From an uncultured Candidatus Peregrinibacteria bacterium (lineage in GTDB: Bacteria > Patescibacteriota > Gracilibacteria > UBA1369): a stretch of DNA of 64,000 nt. Position 1 is the first letter of the stretch. Each line of letters begins with the position of its first letter. The stretch covers positions 1-64,000 of the forward strand of contig CALMAI010000027.1 in assembly GCA_937858825.1 (NCBI GenBank). Reading direction: 5' to 3'. A program made the position numbers and the translations under genes. The notes under the pieces were generated by a model. The model was not told the DNA's origin and did not search any database. It saw nothing but the letters and a program-made list of their open reading frames with translations. Positions 9,685 to 18,535 of the stretch are shown piece by piece.

Positions 9685-10191
9685 TCAAACACCAGGAAAA
9701 ACCGACGACTGTTCAACGATTTCAAACTGCCGTTGAATAGCCGTGTTCGAGAAAAACAGCGTCGGCTCACCATGATCCTTAGGCCCCTCAATCGTAATGC
9801 GCACATACGAATTATCACTCAAGTTCACATGAACACTCTTATCAGCTTTAGATGATTGAAGCCACTGGTTCACCTGATCCATATCAAAAGCCAGATCAAC
9901 AGGATCAATCTGGGCATTCAAAAACAAAAGATTAATCGTTTGAAGGGTGTCTTGGAGCTGGGGAAGATCAGCCTTGCGAAAAGCGGATCGCAATATTTCG
10001 AAAAGATTTAAAATCCGGGTAGGTTCATCTTCGTCCAGCAGCGCATCATCCTTTAACGCATTATGAACAGCATCGTTAAAGCGCTGTGTTGGAATCTCTT
10101 CATCTCTACCAAAGGAGTTTGGATCATCAGAAAAAGATTCAAGACAGATATCAAGTTTCGGGAAATCATCAGTACGGTCTGGATGGCTCAT
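9685..10191 (-). CDS. Hypothetical acidic protein
   Basis: 168 residues, soluble and acidic, with no recognised family. A helical middle (~45-110) is followed by a beta-like C-terminus (VHVNLSDNSYVRITIEGP). It lies 20 bases downstream of another hypothetical gene and upstream of mscL, all on the same strand. The similar size and acidic character of the two neighbours suggest they act together, but nothing indicates a function. Confidence 0.6.
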   Translation of the reverse strand: MSHPDRTDDFPKLDICLESFSDDPNSFGRDEEIPTQRFNDAVHNALKDDALLDEDEPTRILNLFEILRSAFRKADLPQLQDTLQTINLLFLNAQIDPVDLAFDMDQVNQWLQSSKADKSVHVNLSDNSYVRITIEGPKDHGEPTLFFSNTAIQRQFEIVEQSSVFPGV

Positions 10192-10211
10192 GGAAGATAA
10201 AATAAAAAATA

Positions 10212-10682
10212 TTAACCGCGGGAAAATCCCTCGGTAGCCAAAAATGGCAGCCAGGATGTGGCGTCTTCAAAATCAAAAACATGTTCCTTCGACACGACTG
10301 GTGGCAGATATACAGGAGTCACAGACTCTTCAAAGGTTGGAATGCTCACCACCGGAGTCAGCTCTTCGGGAGGAGTAAAAGTCACTCGCGTCAGAAAAAA
10401 GACAGGAGAAGTAAGCTCCTCTTCAGTAGGAGTTTCATCCAAAACAAGAGTCTCAAACCCTCGAACTGGCGTTGTCATCATGTGGATAGGAAAAGGAGTC
10501 TCATCATCCTTCAGAATGTCTTCCAGTTTTACGCGAATACCTTCGGCTATCTGACCGAAAAAAGCACGAGCCTGCTCCGCCTTATGGCTTCCAGGTCCGG
10601 CATCAATATCATCCAGTTCATACCCGACAATCAGGTTTTCAAGAGAGATAGGAGGGAGGTTTTTGTCCGAAAATTCTGACAT
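10212..10682 (-). CDS. Hypothetical acidic protein
   Basis: 156 residues from the ATG at 10682 (MSEFSDKNLPPISLENL); a start at 10724 would add 14 unsupported residues. The protein is acidic and rich in Pro, Thr and Val, with beta-strand-like alternation (SPVFFLTRVTFTPPEELTPV). No signal peptide, membrane segment or known motif is visible. It appears to be the first gene of the run 10682 to 7998. Confidence 0.6.
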   Translation of the reverse strand: MSEFSDKNLPPISLENLIVGYELDDIDAGPGSHKAEQARAFFGQIAEGIRVKLEDILKDDETPFPIHMMTTPVRGFETLVLDETPTEEELTSPVFFLTRVTFTPPEELTPVVSIPTFEESVTPVYLPPVVSKEHVFDFEDATSWLPFLATEGFSRG

Positions 10683-10816
10683 AATTGTGAAAAATGTTCC
10701 GGGAAAAAATACGGATCCCTTCAAGTGAAGTCAACGACAAAATCATCACAGCCATTTTTCTGGTGCTGGGATCCTCATCCTCGCCAGCACGTGCAACGGG
10801 TCTATTACCTGGTGAG

Positions 10817-13096
10817 CTAAACATTGGACTTCAACCTCAAACTATTCAACACCACCGAAACCGAGCTAAAAGCCATTGCCGCGCTGGCAATAATTGGCGA
10901 TAAAAGAATTCCAAAAAGCGGATACAGCACTCCCGCCGCAACTGGAATGGCAATCACGTTGTAGCCAAATGCCCACATCAGGTTCTGCTTAATAATCGCC
11001 AGCGTCTTATTCGAAATTTCAATCGCATCCACCACCTTATCAATAGTCCCGTGCACCAAAACAATGTCACCAGCCTCTTTGGCGATGTCTGTCCCCGTTC
11101 CCATTGCAATCCCAATTTGTGCTTCGGCAAGAGCAGGAGCATCATTAATTCCATCTCCAACCATCGCCACAAACAGACCTTCCTTCTTTAGTTTTTGGAT
11201 CTGCTCAGCCTTTTCAGTCGGTAAAACTTCCGCAATGACACGATCAATCCCAAGGTCATCAGCAATGTATCCAGCGGTGTCTTTATGATCTCCAGTCAAC
11301 ATGATTACCTGGATTCCCTTTTTATGGAGAGCCTTAATCGCAGCCGCAGCCTCCTTTTTAGGCTTATCCAGCAAAGCAAAAAGCGCAACCTCTCTTCCAC
11401 CTACCGCCATTGAAACCACTGTTTTCCCCTGAGAATGAAGATTTTCAGCCTTTTTTTGTAGGAGTTCATGAGCTTCAACCCCCTCTTTCCTCATCAGTTT
11501 TTCATTTCCAATAACAACCCGTTCCCCTTTATACACACCACTTACGCCCATACCCTCGTGAAGCCGAAAATCCTCCACTTTCAACGCGCCATAATCAAGA
11601 TCCCTCTCTTCAGCTTGAGCAGTAATGGCCTCAGAAAGCGGATGTTCAGAGAGATGTTCCAGGGCCGCGGCCAACATCAAATACTTTTCCTCTTCTCCAG
11701 AATCACAAATAATCTCATCCACGACAGGTTTTCCTTCCGTTAAGGTACCAGTTTTATCAAAAACCAGTGCATCATTTTTATGAGCATGCTCCAGTGTTTC
11801 AGCATTTTTAATAAGGATCCCACCCGCCGCCGTTTTCCCCGTTCCAACCATCACCGCCGTTGGGGTCGCCAGACCAAGTGCGCACGGACAAGCAATAATC
11901 AAAACAGCGGTTGCAATATAAATAGCTGTAGAAAGCGTTCCTCCAGGCAAAGAAATGCCAACACCTGTCGCAAAAAAGTACCAAAACACAAAGCCAACAA
12001 TGGCGATACCAATAACAATCGGCACAAAAATCCCAGAAATCTGGTCTGCCAACTTTTGAATAGGAGCCTGGGTTCCCTGTGCCTCCTCAACCATACGAAT
12101 GATTTGAGAGAGGAGCGTTTCTTCACCAATCTTTTCAACCTTAAACTGAAAAGATCCTGTCTTATTCACCGTCGCACCAATCACATTATCCCCAACAGAT
12201 TTCTCTACCGGAATCGATTCGCCAGTTACCGCTGACTCATCAATTGAAGCATTTCCCTCAACAATAATCCCATCCAGTGCAATTTTTTCACCAGGTCGTA
12301 CAATAACAATATCTCCAGGAGCAAGGTCGTCCACCTTTACCTTCAGCTCTTTGCCATTTTTCAATACAGTCGCCTCCTTGGCCTGGAGTTCAAACAGTTT
12401 TTTTATAGCATCATTTGCCTGCGATTTCGCCTTCGCTTCAAAAAATCGCCCCATCAAAATAAAGAAAACAATAAATGCTGCCGCCTCAAAAAACACATCT
12501 TGTTGCACATCCGCAAAAACCCATGGAGCAAACGTCACAACAGTAGAAAACGCCCATGCTGTTGTGGTTCCCAGTGCCACCAGCGTATCCATATTGGCAG
12601 TTTTTGATTTAAGAGCACTCAAAGCACCCGTAAAAAATCCACCGCCACCATAAAAGAGAATAATCGATGCTAAAACAAACTGAACAACAAAGAAGATATT
12701 AATCTCAATTCCACCCACCTCCAGCATTCCAAGCGGTGCGTGCATTATTTCTAAAACACCTAAAGCCTGCAGAATCATCACCACCATCATCACGGCAAAA
12801 GGAACAACCGCTATGCCTGTAACCAATAATTTCCGCCGCAAAATTTTATACTCTTTCAACTTTTCATCATCTTTTTGAGCCTCATCCTTCACCAATTTAT
12901 AATTACCGACACTCGCCACAATCTTCGCAAGCTTCTCAAAATCCAATTGTCCTTCATCATATTCAATGTTGAGCATCTCGGTCGAAAAGTTCACATTGGC
13001 TTTTTTTACGGCCTCATTGCCTTTTAATTCACCCTCAATCAAGCTTTTACAAGATGCACAATGCATTCCCACAATAGAGTATGTTTCTTTTTTCAT
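10817..13096 (-). CDS. copA: Copper-exporting P1B-type ATPase
   Basis: 759 residues from ATG 13096; an upstream in-frame start would overlap the previous gene and add a non-homologous tail. An N-terminal HMA domain with GMHCASC precedes the membrane part. Key motifs are CPCALG (Cu-binding CPC in TM6), DKTGTLT (phosphorylated Asp), [15 protein letters not shown] and [11 protein letters not shown]. It pumps Cu(I) out of the cytoplasm with ATP. It is third in the operon csoR, HMA-TauE-cupredoxin, copA, with only 10 bases to the gene before it. Confidence 0.95.
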   Translation of the reverse strand: MKKETYSIVGMHCASCKSLIEGELKGNEAVKKANVNFSTEMLNIEYDEGQLDFEKLAKIVASVGNYKLVKDEAQKDDEKLKEYKILRRKLLVTGIAVVPFAVMMVVMILQALGVLEIMHAPLGMLEVGGIEINIFFVVQFVLASIILFYGGGGFFTGALSALKSKTANMDTLVALGTTTAWAFSTVVTFAPWVFADVQQDVFFEAAAFIVFFILMGRFFEAKAKSQANDAIKKLFELQAKEATVLKNGKELKVKVDDLAPGDIVIVRPGEKIALDGIIVEGNASIDESAVTGESIPVEKSVGDNVIGATVNKTGSFQFKVEKIGEETLLSQIIRMVEEAQGTQAPIQKLADQISGIFVPIVIGIAIVGFVFWYFFATGVGISLPGGTLSTAIYIATAVLIIACPCALGLATPTAVMVGTGKTAAGGILIKNAETLEHAHKNDALVFDKTGTLTEGKPVVDEIICDSGEEEKYLMLAAALEHLSEHPLSEAITAQAEERDLDYGALKVEDFRLHEGMGVSGVYKGERVVIGNEKLMRKEGVEAHELLQKKAENLHSQGKTVVSMAVGGREVALFALLDKPKKEAAAAIKALHKKGIQVIMLTGDHKDTAGYIADDLGIDRVIAEVLPTEKAEQIQKLKKEGLFVAMVGDGINDAPALAEAQIGIAMGTGTDIAKEAGDIVLVHGTIDKVVDAIEISNKTLAIIKQNLMWAFGYNVIAIPVAAGVLYPLFGILLSPIIASAAMAFSSVSVVLNSLRLKSNV

Positions 13097-13106
13097 AGCA
13101 GTGACA

Positions 13107-14453
13107 TTAAGACGTAAAGGTAACAATGACTGGCTGAACCATGCCCATGGAGCAGGTGATTTTATAATTCCCCGCAGCCGGTTCCCCCAAATCAATCACG
13201 TTTTCTCCTGGTTCAAGAAGATGATATCCATCCATCAACCCAAAAACACTCAAGGCAATAGCGCAACCATAAGCTCCCTGATTATCAACTACCAATTTTG
13301 TTGGCTTGCCGGCTTCAAAAGTAGAATCCCCAATCAGAAAATAATCAAAATCTTTGGCTACAAGACTAATAACCTGTTCATTTTCAGCAGCTTCATAGTT
13401 TGCATGTGATTCAACATTGCCACTGCGGGAACCACCCAATTGAATATCCGAAAGGCTCGGTAACCCAAGCACATTGAACTGACTGTTAACATTATAGAAA
13501 GCAAAGAAGATCAAAATAATTCCCACCACCTGATTAAATGCCAGACTCAAATGCGGCTTACTTCCAAAGCCAACACTCGTAAAGCTGATAACCAGAAGCG
13601 CTGGAAGTGTTCCAAATGCAAATGCCAACATAATGCCCGCGCCAGCCATAAAAGAACCGGAAGCCAGCGCCGCTCCCTGAGCAATCAATGTAAATCCGCA
13701 GGGAAGAAAGAATGTCAAAGCCCCTATAACATATGCCGCACTCCCTTTCTCACTTTTCTCCGCAATACCGGAACTCAAAAACTTTGGAAGAGCCAGCCGT
13801 ATCTTTTGTGCAAACTCAAACTCCAGCATTTGTAACGCCAAAATAACCATCACAATAGAAACCACAATCACCAACAGAGCACTTAAAAAGATTCCCTCAA
13901 ACTGAATGGCCGAACCAATTGCTCCAAGAACTCCTCCCAAAATAAAGAAAGAAAAAATCCGCGAAGAATGAAAAGCCGTATGCGATTGCAGTGCCTTTTT
14001 TTGCCAATGTTTTGAAAGCGATAAAAGGATACCACCTATCAGCGCAGCACAACTGGACACACTGGCAATCAATCCCAGCAAGAATGCAGAAAAAAATGAA
14101 ACCCGCCCGTCCAGACTCACAAATCGACCCAACTGTAACTGTTCAAATACAAAGAAAAGTACCAGAACCAACACCGCAACCGTCAAACTCTTAAAAAGTT
14201 TCGGCTTTGACCGATCATCAAAAGGCTCATCAGATACTTTATAATTCAATTTTCGCAATCCAGCATTCAGTTTCTTAAAGTGAAATTTCGTCCCCGGCTG
14301 AAAATACACAGTCGCACTATGACTACTCAAAGAGACATCAGCATATTCCACGCCATCAATCTTTAGAAACTCCTTTTCAAGAAGAACTTCACACGCGGCG
14401 CAATGCATCCCCTGAATATAAATGGTTTTTTGGCTCAAATGTTCTTTTGACAT
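13107..14453 (-). CDS. Fusion of HMA domain, TauE/DsbD-like membrane domain and cupredoxin-like domain
   Basis: 448 residues. An HMA domain with GMHCAAC (~15-21) binds Cu(I). Six or more membrane segments (~90-330) resemble the sulfite-exporter TauE/SafE or DsbD-like family, with conserved Cys in SSCAALIGG and [10 protein letters not shown] that could carry metal or electrons. The last ~90 residues look like a cupredoxin fold with candidate Cu ligands in YGCAIAL and KITCSMGM. The order suggests copper is taken by the HMA part and delivered across the membrane to the outer cupredoxin part (inference). It lies 1 base after csoR and is cotranscribed with copA. Confidence 0.8.
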   Translation of the reverse strand: MSKEHLSQKTIYIQGMHCAACEVLLEKEFLKIDGVEYADVSLSSHSATVYFQPGTKFHFKKLNAGLRKLNYKVSDEPFDDRSKPKLFKSLTVAVLVLVLFFVFEQLQLGRFVSLDGRVSFFSAFLLGLIASVSSCAALIGGILLSLSKHWQKKALQSHTAFHSSRIFSFFILGGVLGAIGSAIQFEGIFLSALLVIVVSIVMVILALQMLEFEFAQKIRLALPKFLSSGIAEKSEKGSAAYVIGALTFFLPCGFTLIAQGAALASGSFMAGAGIMLAFAFGTLPALLVISFTSVGFGSKPHLSLAFNQVVGIILIFFAFYNVNSQFNVLGLPSLSDIQLGGSRSGNVESHANYEAAENEQVISLVAKDFDYFLIGDSTFEAGKPTKLVVDNQGAYGCAIALSVFGLMDGYHLLEPGENVIDLGEPAAGNYKITCSMGMVQPVIVTFTS

Positions 14454-14454
14454 A

Positions 14455-14727
14455 CTATTTATAGTTAAAGAGTGTCAGTAGTTCGTTCGTAGCTTTCTCA
14501 GTCTGGCCTGACTGAATATGATGAACGTGGCAGTTTTTAAGATGGTCTTCTATAAGAAGCAGATCCACCTTCTTTAGTGCGCTCTGTACCGCTCGGGATT
14601 GGTGAACAACATCAACGCAGTACACATTGTCTTCCAGCATTTGTTCAATTTTTCGAAGATGCCCCTGGATTATTTTGACTCTATGAAGAGCTTTATCTTT
14701 TACCGTTTTTTTTCGCCGTCGATCCAT
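14455..14727 (-). CDS. csoR: CsoR-family copper-sensing repressor
   Basis: 90 residues, all alpha-helical. The Cu(I) ligands expected for CsoR are visible: Cys in NVYCVDV and the His-Cys pair in DHLKNCH. Without copper the tetramer binds its operator; Cu(I) releases it. It is the first gene of the copper operon and has a G/C-tract palindrome directly upstream, overlapping its promoter, so it should repress itself together with the transporter genes. The family also includes nickel, persulfide and formaldehyde sensors, but the copper genes behind it favour Cu(I). Confidence 0.9.
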   Translation of the reverse strand: MDRRRKKTVKDKALHRVKIIQGHLRKIEQMLEDNVYCVDVVHQSRAVQSALKKVDLLLIEDHLKNCHVHHIQSGQTEKATNELLTLFNYK

Positions 14728-14755
14728 GAAGCCAATAAATTATGAAAATTTAAAT

Positions 14756-14800
14756 ATCCCCCTAGGGGGGATTATATCATAAGTCCAAAGATAGAATCAA
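14756..14800 (-). promoter_or_regulatory. csoR: Promoter and CsoR-type operator of the copper operon
   Basis: On the minus strand TTGATT (14800-14795), 18-bp spacer, perfect TATAAT (14776-14771). Directly after the -10 comes the palindrome-like tract ATCCCCCCTAGGGGGAT (14772-14756), of the GC-rich CsoR operator type, placed where bound repressor would block initiation. Confidence 0.8.
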
Positions 14801-14841
14801 TGCTACCAAAAAATCCCTGATACTCAGGCCAGGGAATACAA

Positions 14842-14918
14842 TGGCGGAACGGACGGGACTCGAACCCGCGACCTCCTGCGTGACAGGCAGGCGTTCTAGC
14901 CAGCTGAACTACCGCTCC
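14842..14918 (-). tRNA. tRNA-Asp (GTC)
   Basis: A 77-base cloverleaf with encoded CCA. Acceptor GGAGCGG pairs with CCGTTCC, the anticodon loop CTGTCAC gives GTC, and the T arm carries GGTTCGAGTCC. It is transcribed from the symmetric promoter at 14952-14980. Confidence 0.97.
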
Positions 14919-14951
14919 ACATCAAATTGTCACTTGCCCGAAGGCCAGAGA

Positions 14952-15003
14952 ATAATACTAACCGCACACAGGTTTTGCAAGCGGTTTTACTCTCCGCTAT
15001 TAT
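14952..15003. promoter_or_regulatory. Symmetric divergent promoters sharing one palindromic -35
   Basis: TTGCAA at 14975-14980 is its own reverse complement. Leftward, 17 bp away, the minus strand has TATTAT (14957-14952) leading to tRNA-Asp. Rightward, again exactly 17 bp away, the plus strand has TATTAT (14998-15003) leading to the glycosyltransferase gene. Polymerase could use the hexamer for either direction but not both at once. Confidence 0.7.
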
Positions 15004-15035
15004 GCCTGCACAAAATCGCATCATAAAAGCATCAA

Positions 15036-16163
15036 ATGGCCACCATCGGCATCGACTGCAGAATGTACTCCTCGCGCTTTACCGGCATCGGCCGCTACGT
15101 GTACGAGCTCACATCCAACCTTTTCAAAATCGACGACAAAAATCACTACGTCCTCTTTTTTAACGATCCCGAATACAGCGAATTCACGCCGCCAAACGAT
15201 CGTGTCACCAAAGTCCGGGCCAACGCGCGCCACTATTCACTTTCTGAACAGATCAAACTCCTCTTCCTCCTTCGCAAATACAAACTGGATCTCATGCATT
15301 TCACCCATTTCAACGCGCCGATCCTCTTCAAACACCCATCCATTGTCACCATTCACGATCTCACTCTTTCCTTTTATCCAGGAAAGAAGATGACCTCCGG
15401 CCTTTTCCGTCATGCCTATAAAAAGACGATCTCTTCAGCAGTAAAAAATGCCAAAAAAGTGATAGCCGTCAGCAAAAACACCAAGAAAGACATTCAGGAA
15501 ATCCTCCACACCGATCCAGCCAAAATAGAAGTCATATACGAAGGAGTGAACGCGAATTTCCGTCCGATCGAAGATGAAACCTATAAAATGAAACTCAAAG
15601 AAAAGTTAGGGATAAGCGGACCTTTTCTCCTCTATACCGGCGTGTGGCGAACCCACAAAAACCTGCAAAACCTTATCCGCGCATTTTCGATTCTCAAAAA
15701 AGAGTATGGATACGATGGCAACCTGGTCATAACCGGCAAACACGACCCAACCTACGCCAAAGACATTTTCCGCCTCACCTCAGAGCTCGCCCTCACCCAG
15801 GACATCATTTTCACCGGCATGGTCGAAGAACTCGAACTCATCGCCCTCTACTCAGCGGCCCAGGTCTACGTTTTCCCATCGCTGTACGAAGGCTTCGGCC
15901 TTCCTCCATTAGAAGCCATGCAATGTGGTACACCGGTCGCTACCAGCTCTGCATCCTGCATGCCAGAAATCTGCGGCGAAGACAACGCCCTCTTTTTTGA
16001 TCCGCAATCCCCTCAAGACATGGCCGAAAAAATCTTCCGCCTCACCAGCGAACATACCCTCCGCGAAAAACTTATCGAAAACGGCTTCCAGCGGGTTAAA
16101 GACTTCTCTTGGCAACGCATGGCAGAAGAAACTCTTTCTCTCTATCAGGCAGCTTTGGGATAA
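15036..16163 (+). CDS. Glycosyltransferase, GT4 family
   Basis: 375 residues of GT-B fold. The N-terminal half starts with IGIDCRMYSSRFTGIGRYVYEL, with the usual glycine loop after the first strand. The C-terminal half has LLYTGVWRTHKNLQNLIRAF and PSLYEGFGLPPLEAMQCGTPV, the EX7E motif region that binds the nucleotide-sugar. No membrane segment. It would transfer a sugar from a nucleotide donor in surface glycan or lipid glycosylation; substrate unknown. Transcription starts from the shared divergent promoter about 26 bases upstream. Confidence 0.9.
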   Translation: MATIGIDCRMYSSRFTGIGRYVYELTSNLFKIDDKNHYVLFFNDPEYSEFTPPNDRVTKVRANARHYSLSEQIKLLFLLRKYKLDLMHFTHFNAPILFKHPSIVTIHDLTLSFYPGKKMTSGLFRHAYKKTISSAVKNAKKVIAVSKNTKKDIQEILHTDPAKIEVIYEGVNANFRPIEDETYKMKLKEKLGISGPFLLYTGVWRTHKNLQNLIRAFSILKKEYGYDGNLVITGKHDPTYAKDIFRLTSELALTQDIIFTGMVEELELIALYSAAQVYVFPSLYEGFGLPPLEAMQCGTPVATSSASCMPEICGEDNALFFDPQSPQDMAEKIFRLTSEHTLREKLIENGFQRVKDFSWQRMAEETLSLYQAALG

Positions 16164-16192
16164 TTTAGCAAAAGATTATACAAATAAATGTA

Positions 16193-16271
16193 TAAGAGAT
16201 ATGATTTTCGAGGAGCAATCTGCAGCGAACAAAGTGAGCGAAGCCTGCTCCGAGGAAATACATATCTCTTA
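16193..16271. repeat. Long imperfect inverted repeat
   Basis: TAAGAGATATG (16193-16203) is perfectly complementary to CATATCTCTTA (16261-16271). Inside, GGAGCA (16212-16217) pairs with TGCTCC (16246-16251), and the loop holds AGCGAAC and AGCGAAGC. The whole 79-base intergenic stretch can fold into one hairpin. It may be a small repeat element or a processing site rather than a terminator, as no T-run follows. Confidence 0.7.
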
Positions 16272-16275
16272 GCCC

Positions 16276-16629
16276 ATGTGGAAATCCATCCAGGACATCC
16301 TGCCCAAAGCCGCTGGCAAATATAACTTTGCCGGAACATTAAAGGCAATCGAGGTCTGCCAGGAGTACCGCAACATCGCCAAAGAGATCTTCACGGAAGA
16401 AGCCCTTAAAAGCACTTTCCCAAAATCATTTAAGGAAGGCAGCTTTACTATTGGCGCTCTTAACTCTGCCTGGGCCAACAAAATCCAGATGAATAAACAC
16501 CGCATTCATCAATCTCTCCAAAAAAAATTCGGTGAAAAAGCAGTCCACACAGTAAAAATAGAAATCGCCGAAAAACTCCCGACTGACGCCGCCCTGCAGG
16601 AGCCTCCAGCCAGCCAAGAAACAGCTTGA
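16276..16629 (+). CDS. DUF721/DciA-like protein
   Basis: 117 residues. The first ~95 match the layout of the DUF721 (DciA) family: an N-terminal helix, then a KH-like alpha/beta part with GSFTIGALNSAWANKIQMNK, close to the family's SSAWAQEL core, and a final strand with VHTVKIEI. DciA is the ancestral loader of the replicative helicase DnaB in bacteria without DnaC/DnaI. The C-terminal 20 residues are Pro/Glu/Ala-rich and disordered. The stop codon TGA overlaps the -35 region of the rpsP promoter. Confidence 0.65.
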   Translation: MWKSIQDILPKAAGKYNFAGTLKAIEVCQEYRNIAKEIFTEEALKSTFPKSFKEGSFTIGALNSAWANKIQMNKHRIHQSLQKKFGEKAVHTVKIEIAEKLPTDAALQEPPASQETA

Positions 16630-16653
16630 CAACACGACAATAAAAGCTACACT
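16626..16653 (+). promoter_or_regulatory. rpsP: Promoter of rpsP
   Basis: TTGACA (16626-16631), 16-bp spacer, TACACT (16648-16653), giving a leader of about 35 bases before the TTG start. Confidence 0.6.
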
Positions 16654-16693
16654 AAACGAGCTAAAATCCAATTATCCTTTAATTTAAAACATT

Positions 16694-17173
16694 TTGCTAC
16701 GAATCAGACTAACGAGAACAGGAAAAAAAGGACAACCAAGTTACCGTGTTGTCGTAGCCGAAAAAAGTAAGGCTGTAAAACGAAAATACTTAGAATTACT
16801 CGGGCACTATCTGCCTGCGGTTCAACCAAAAAAGGTGGAACTCAACAAAGAACGAATCGAATATTGGATTAGCAAAGGAGCACAGCCAACCGATACAGCT
16901 GCTGCACTCTTTAAGAGTCAGGGGATGGATGGCATGGAAAAATTCATGGAACCACGAAACAAGAAAAAGAAGAAGAAGGGTGAACAGCCAGAGGAAGAGG
17001 CCGCTCCAGCAGCAGCTCCTGCCCCTGCCGCAAGTGCAGATGCACCGGCTGCCGCACCGGCTGAAGAAGCAAAGTCTGAAGAACCTGCAAAGGAGGAAGC
17101 CCCTGCTGAAGAGCCTAAAGCAGAGGAAAAACCTGCTGAAGAAGAAGCAAAAGAAGACGCTCCAGCTGCCTAA
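16694..17173 (+). CDS. rpsP: 30S ribosomal protein S16 with long acidic tail
   Basis: 159 residues from a TTG start that gives the invariant N-terminus LRIRLTRTGKKGQPSYRVVV. The S16 core ends near residue 85 (KKVELNKERIEYWISKGAQP). It is followed by a Lys tract and about 65 residues of Ala/Glu/Pro/Lys repeats, unlike the ~80-residue S16 of model bacteria. S16 binds 16S rRNA early in 30S assembly. The next gene is khpA, as in many bacteria where rpsP, KH protein and rimM are neighbours; rimM is not here. Confidence 0.95.
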   Translation: MLRIRLTRTGKKGQPSYRVVVAEKSKAVKRKYLELLGHYLPAVQPKKVELNKERIEYWISKGAQPTDTAAALFKSQGMDGMEKFMEPRNKKKKKKGEQPEEEAAPAAAPAPAASADAPAAAPAEEAKSEEPAKEEAPAEEPKAEEKPAEEEAKEDAPAA

Positions 17174-17238
17174 CTGGCAGAAGATTTTACAGATCGAAGC
17201 TTTTTACGCTACAATTCAAATAATCTAACCTATTCACC

Positions 17239-17523
17239 ATGGACGACAAAGATTTTGCAACCGGGCCAGATCGGGATTTTGTCGAGTTCATTGTTAAACA
17301 GATCGTCGAAAACCCTGATGATGTAGAAGTAACCCGCTCGGTCGACGAGATGGGAGTCCTCATCACGCTCAAGGTCCACAAAGACGACATGGGTAAAGTC
17401 ATCGGAAAGAATGGACAAACTGCCAAATCTCTCCGTATACTTCTTCGCGTCATTGGATCAAAAAACAATGCGCGCGTGAACCTCAAAATCGTCGAACCAG
17501 ACGGCACCGAGGTCATGGCTTAA
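17239..17523 (+). CDS. khpA: KH-domain RNA-binding protein KhpA
   Basis: 94 residues forming one KH domain. The GxxG loop is GKVIGKNGQTAKSLR, preceded by LITLKVHKDDM. KhpA (YlqC) is a small RNA-binding protein that in Firmicutes pairs with KhpB and affects cell size and division. It lies 65 bases downstream of rpsP in the usual order. Confidence 0.9.
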   Translation: MDDKDFATGPDRDFVEFIVKQIVENPDDVEVTRSVDEMGVLITLKVHKDDMGKVIGKNGQTAKSLRILLRVIGSKNNARVNLKIVEPDGTEVMA

Positions 17524-17544
17524 ATCACATAATCATCGCTTGCT

Positions 17545-17895
17545 ATGGGAGATTCCATTATCGAATCGGCACAACAGTACGACATCGTTGAGATCATTAA
17601 CAAAGGGCTTGCATATGCCATTATCATTGCAGGTTTCCTTTCAGTCGTATTCATTTTCATGGGAGGAATATCATTCATTCTTTCTGGCGGACAGGAAGAT
17701 AAAATCAAGCAGGCAGTCGGGACCATCCGCTACGCTATCATCGGTTTGATCATCACGATTCTTGCCGTTGTAATCGTTGCGACTGTTGGTCGTGTCATCG
17801 GACTCGATATCATCCGCTACATCAACTTCTCAGACATCATCGAAAACATCTCCAGCATTTCTGATGCAGGAGGTGGAAGTAGAAGCTTGGATTAA
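17545..17895 (+). CDS. Small two-TM pilin-like membrane protein
   Basis: 116 residues with two hydrophobic helices (AYAIIIAGFLSVVFIFMGGI, ~22-45, and IRYAIIGLIITILAVVIVAT, ~61-83) joined by a short SGGQEDKIKQA loop. This layout matches TrbC/VirB2-like or Mbov_0395-type pilin-like proteins common in CPR bacteria and resembles the protein at 52847, whose loop is AAGNQENIDKGKK. It has no cleavable signal peptide. The stop codon overlaps the convergent gene at 17892 by 4 bases. Confidence 0.65.
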   Translation: MGDSIIESAQQYDIVEIINKGLAYAIIIAGFLSVVFIFMGGISFILSGGQEDKIKQAVGTIRYAIIGLIITILAVVIVATVGRVIGLDIIRYINFSDIIENISSISDAGGGSRSLD

Positions 17896-18449
17896 TTGCT
17901 GCCGGTCATCTGAAGTATCCCCCGTACAATATGCTTCCAGTCATATGGAAAGCTGTACGTTTCATGCGCGCGAACGAGTGCGCGGAAAATTTCCCACGGG
18001 CCCATTTTTGCAAAGGTAAAAGCATTCCCGGTCTCCTCACTGGCATTATAGTTTTCGAGCAATGGTGATTTATCCAGCCCAATCACTACTATTCCATGAG
18101 CCAAAAGTCGTGCCACATCGTTCATATGCTCTTCAAAAACAAGAGCCATATCGGCTGCTTCTAAATACTTTTCAATAGCAGAATCGTTGCGGCCATCTTT
18201 CATATTCACCCATGTAATCTTCCCTTTGGTTGTATCCTCTCCACTGGCCGGCTCTTCATCATCAACCACCACTATATTACTCGTCAAAATAAGCATCCCT
18301 TCCAAAAGCTGAAAGAACGCATCCTTTTTAAGTCCCTTATTGGGAGCAAAAACAACCAAAAGTGGATCTTTCACGCTGGCACCTTTCACCACCTCTTTTT
18401 TGGCCGATTTTTTCGACTCAACCAGCATTTGGTATTCACTTTTGGACAT
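17892..18449 (-). CDS. Hypothetical protein resembling a GT-B C-terminal half
   Basis: 185 residues from the ATG at 18449; an earlier in-frame start adds an unlikely tail. FAPNKGLKKDAFFQLLEGML and the C-terminal NAFTFAKMGPWEIFRALVRA with YDWKHIVRGI recall the C-terminal domain of glycogen/starch synthase-like GT-B enzymes. The N-terminal acceptor domain is absent, so it is either a truncated relative or an unrelated Rossmann-like protein. No signal peptide or membrane segment. Confidence 0.5.
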   Translation of the reverse strand: MSKSEYQMLVESKKSAKKEVVKGASVKDPLLVVFAPNKGLKKDAFFQLLEGMLILTSNIVVVDDEEPASGEDTTKGKITWVNMKDGRNDSAIEKYLEAADMALVFEEHMNDVARLLAHGIVVIGLDKSPLLENYNASEETGNAFTFAKMGPWEIFRALVRAHETYSFPYDWKHIVRGILQMTGSN

Positions 18450-18535
18450 GCGTGGGGTAGAAAGTAACAAGTAACAATCCAATAATTATAGCAGAAAAGA
18501 GGCCGGTTTTCCATCCTCATAAAGCCAAAAACTCC

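Noticed and set aside
10760-10800. GTGCTGG/CCAGCAC hairpin as terminator
   Set aside because: No T-run follows on either strand, and it lies between the copA end and the start of another gene.
14841-15026. Open frame with MAERTGLEPATSCV
   Set aside because: It is the antisense reading of tRNA-Asp, a well-known false protein.
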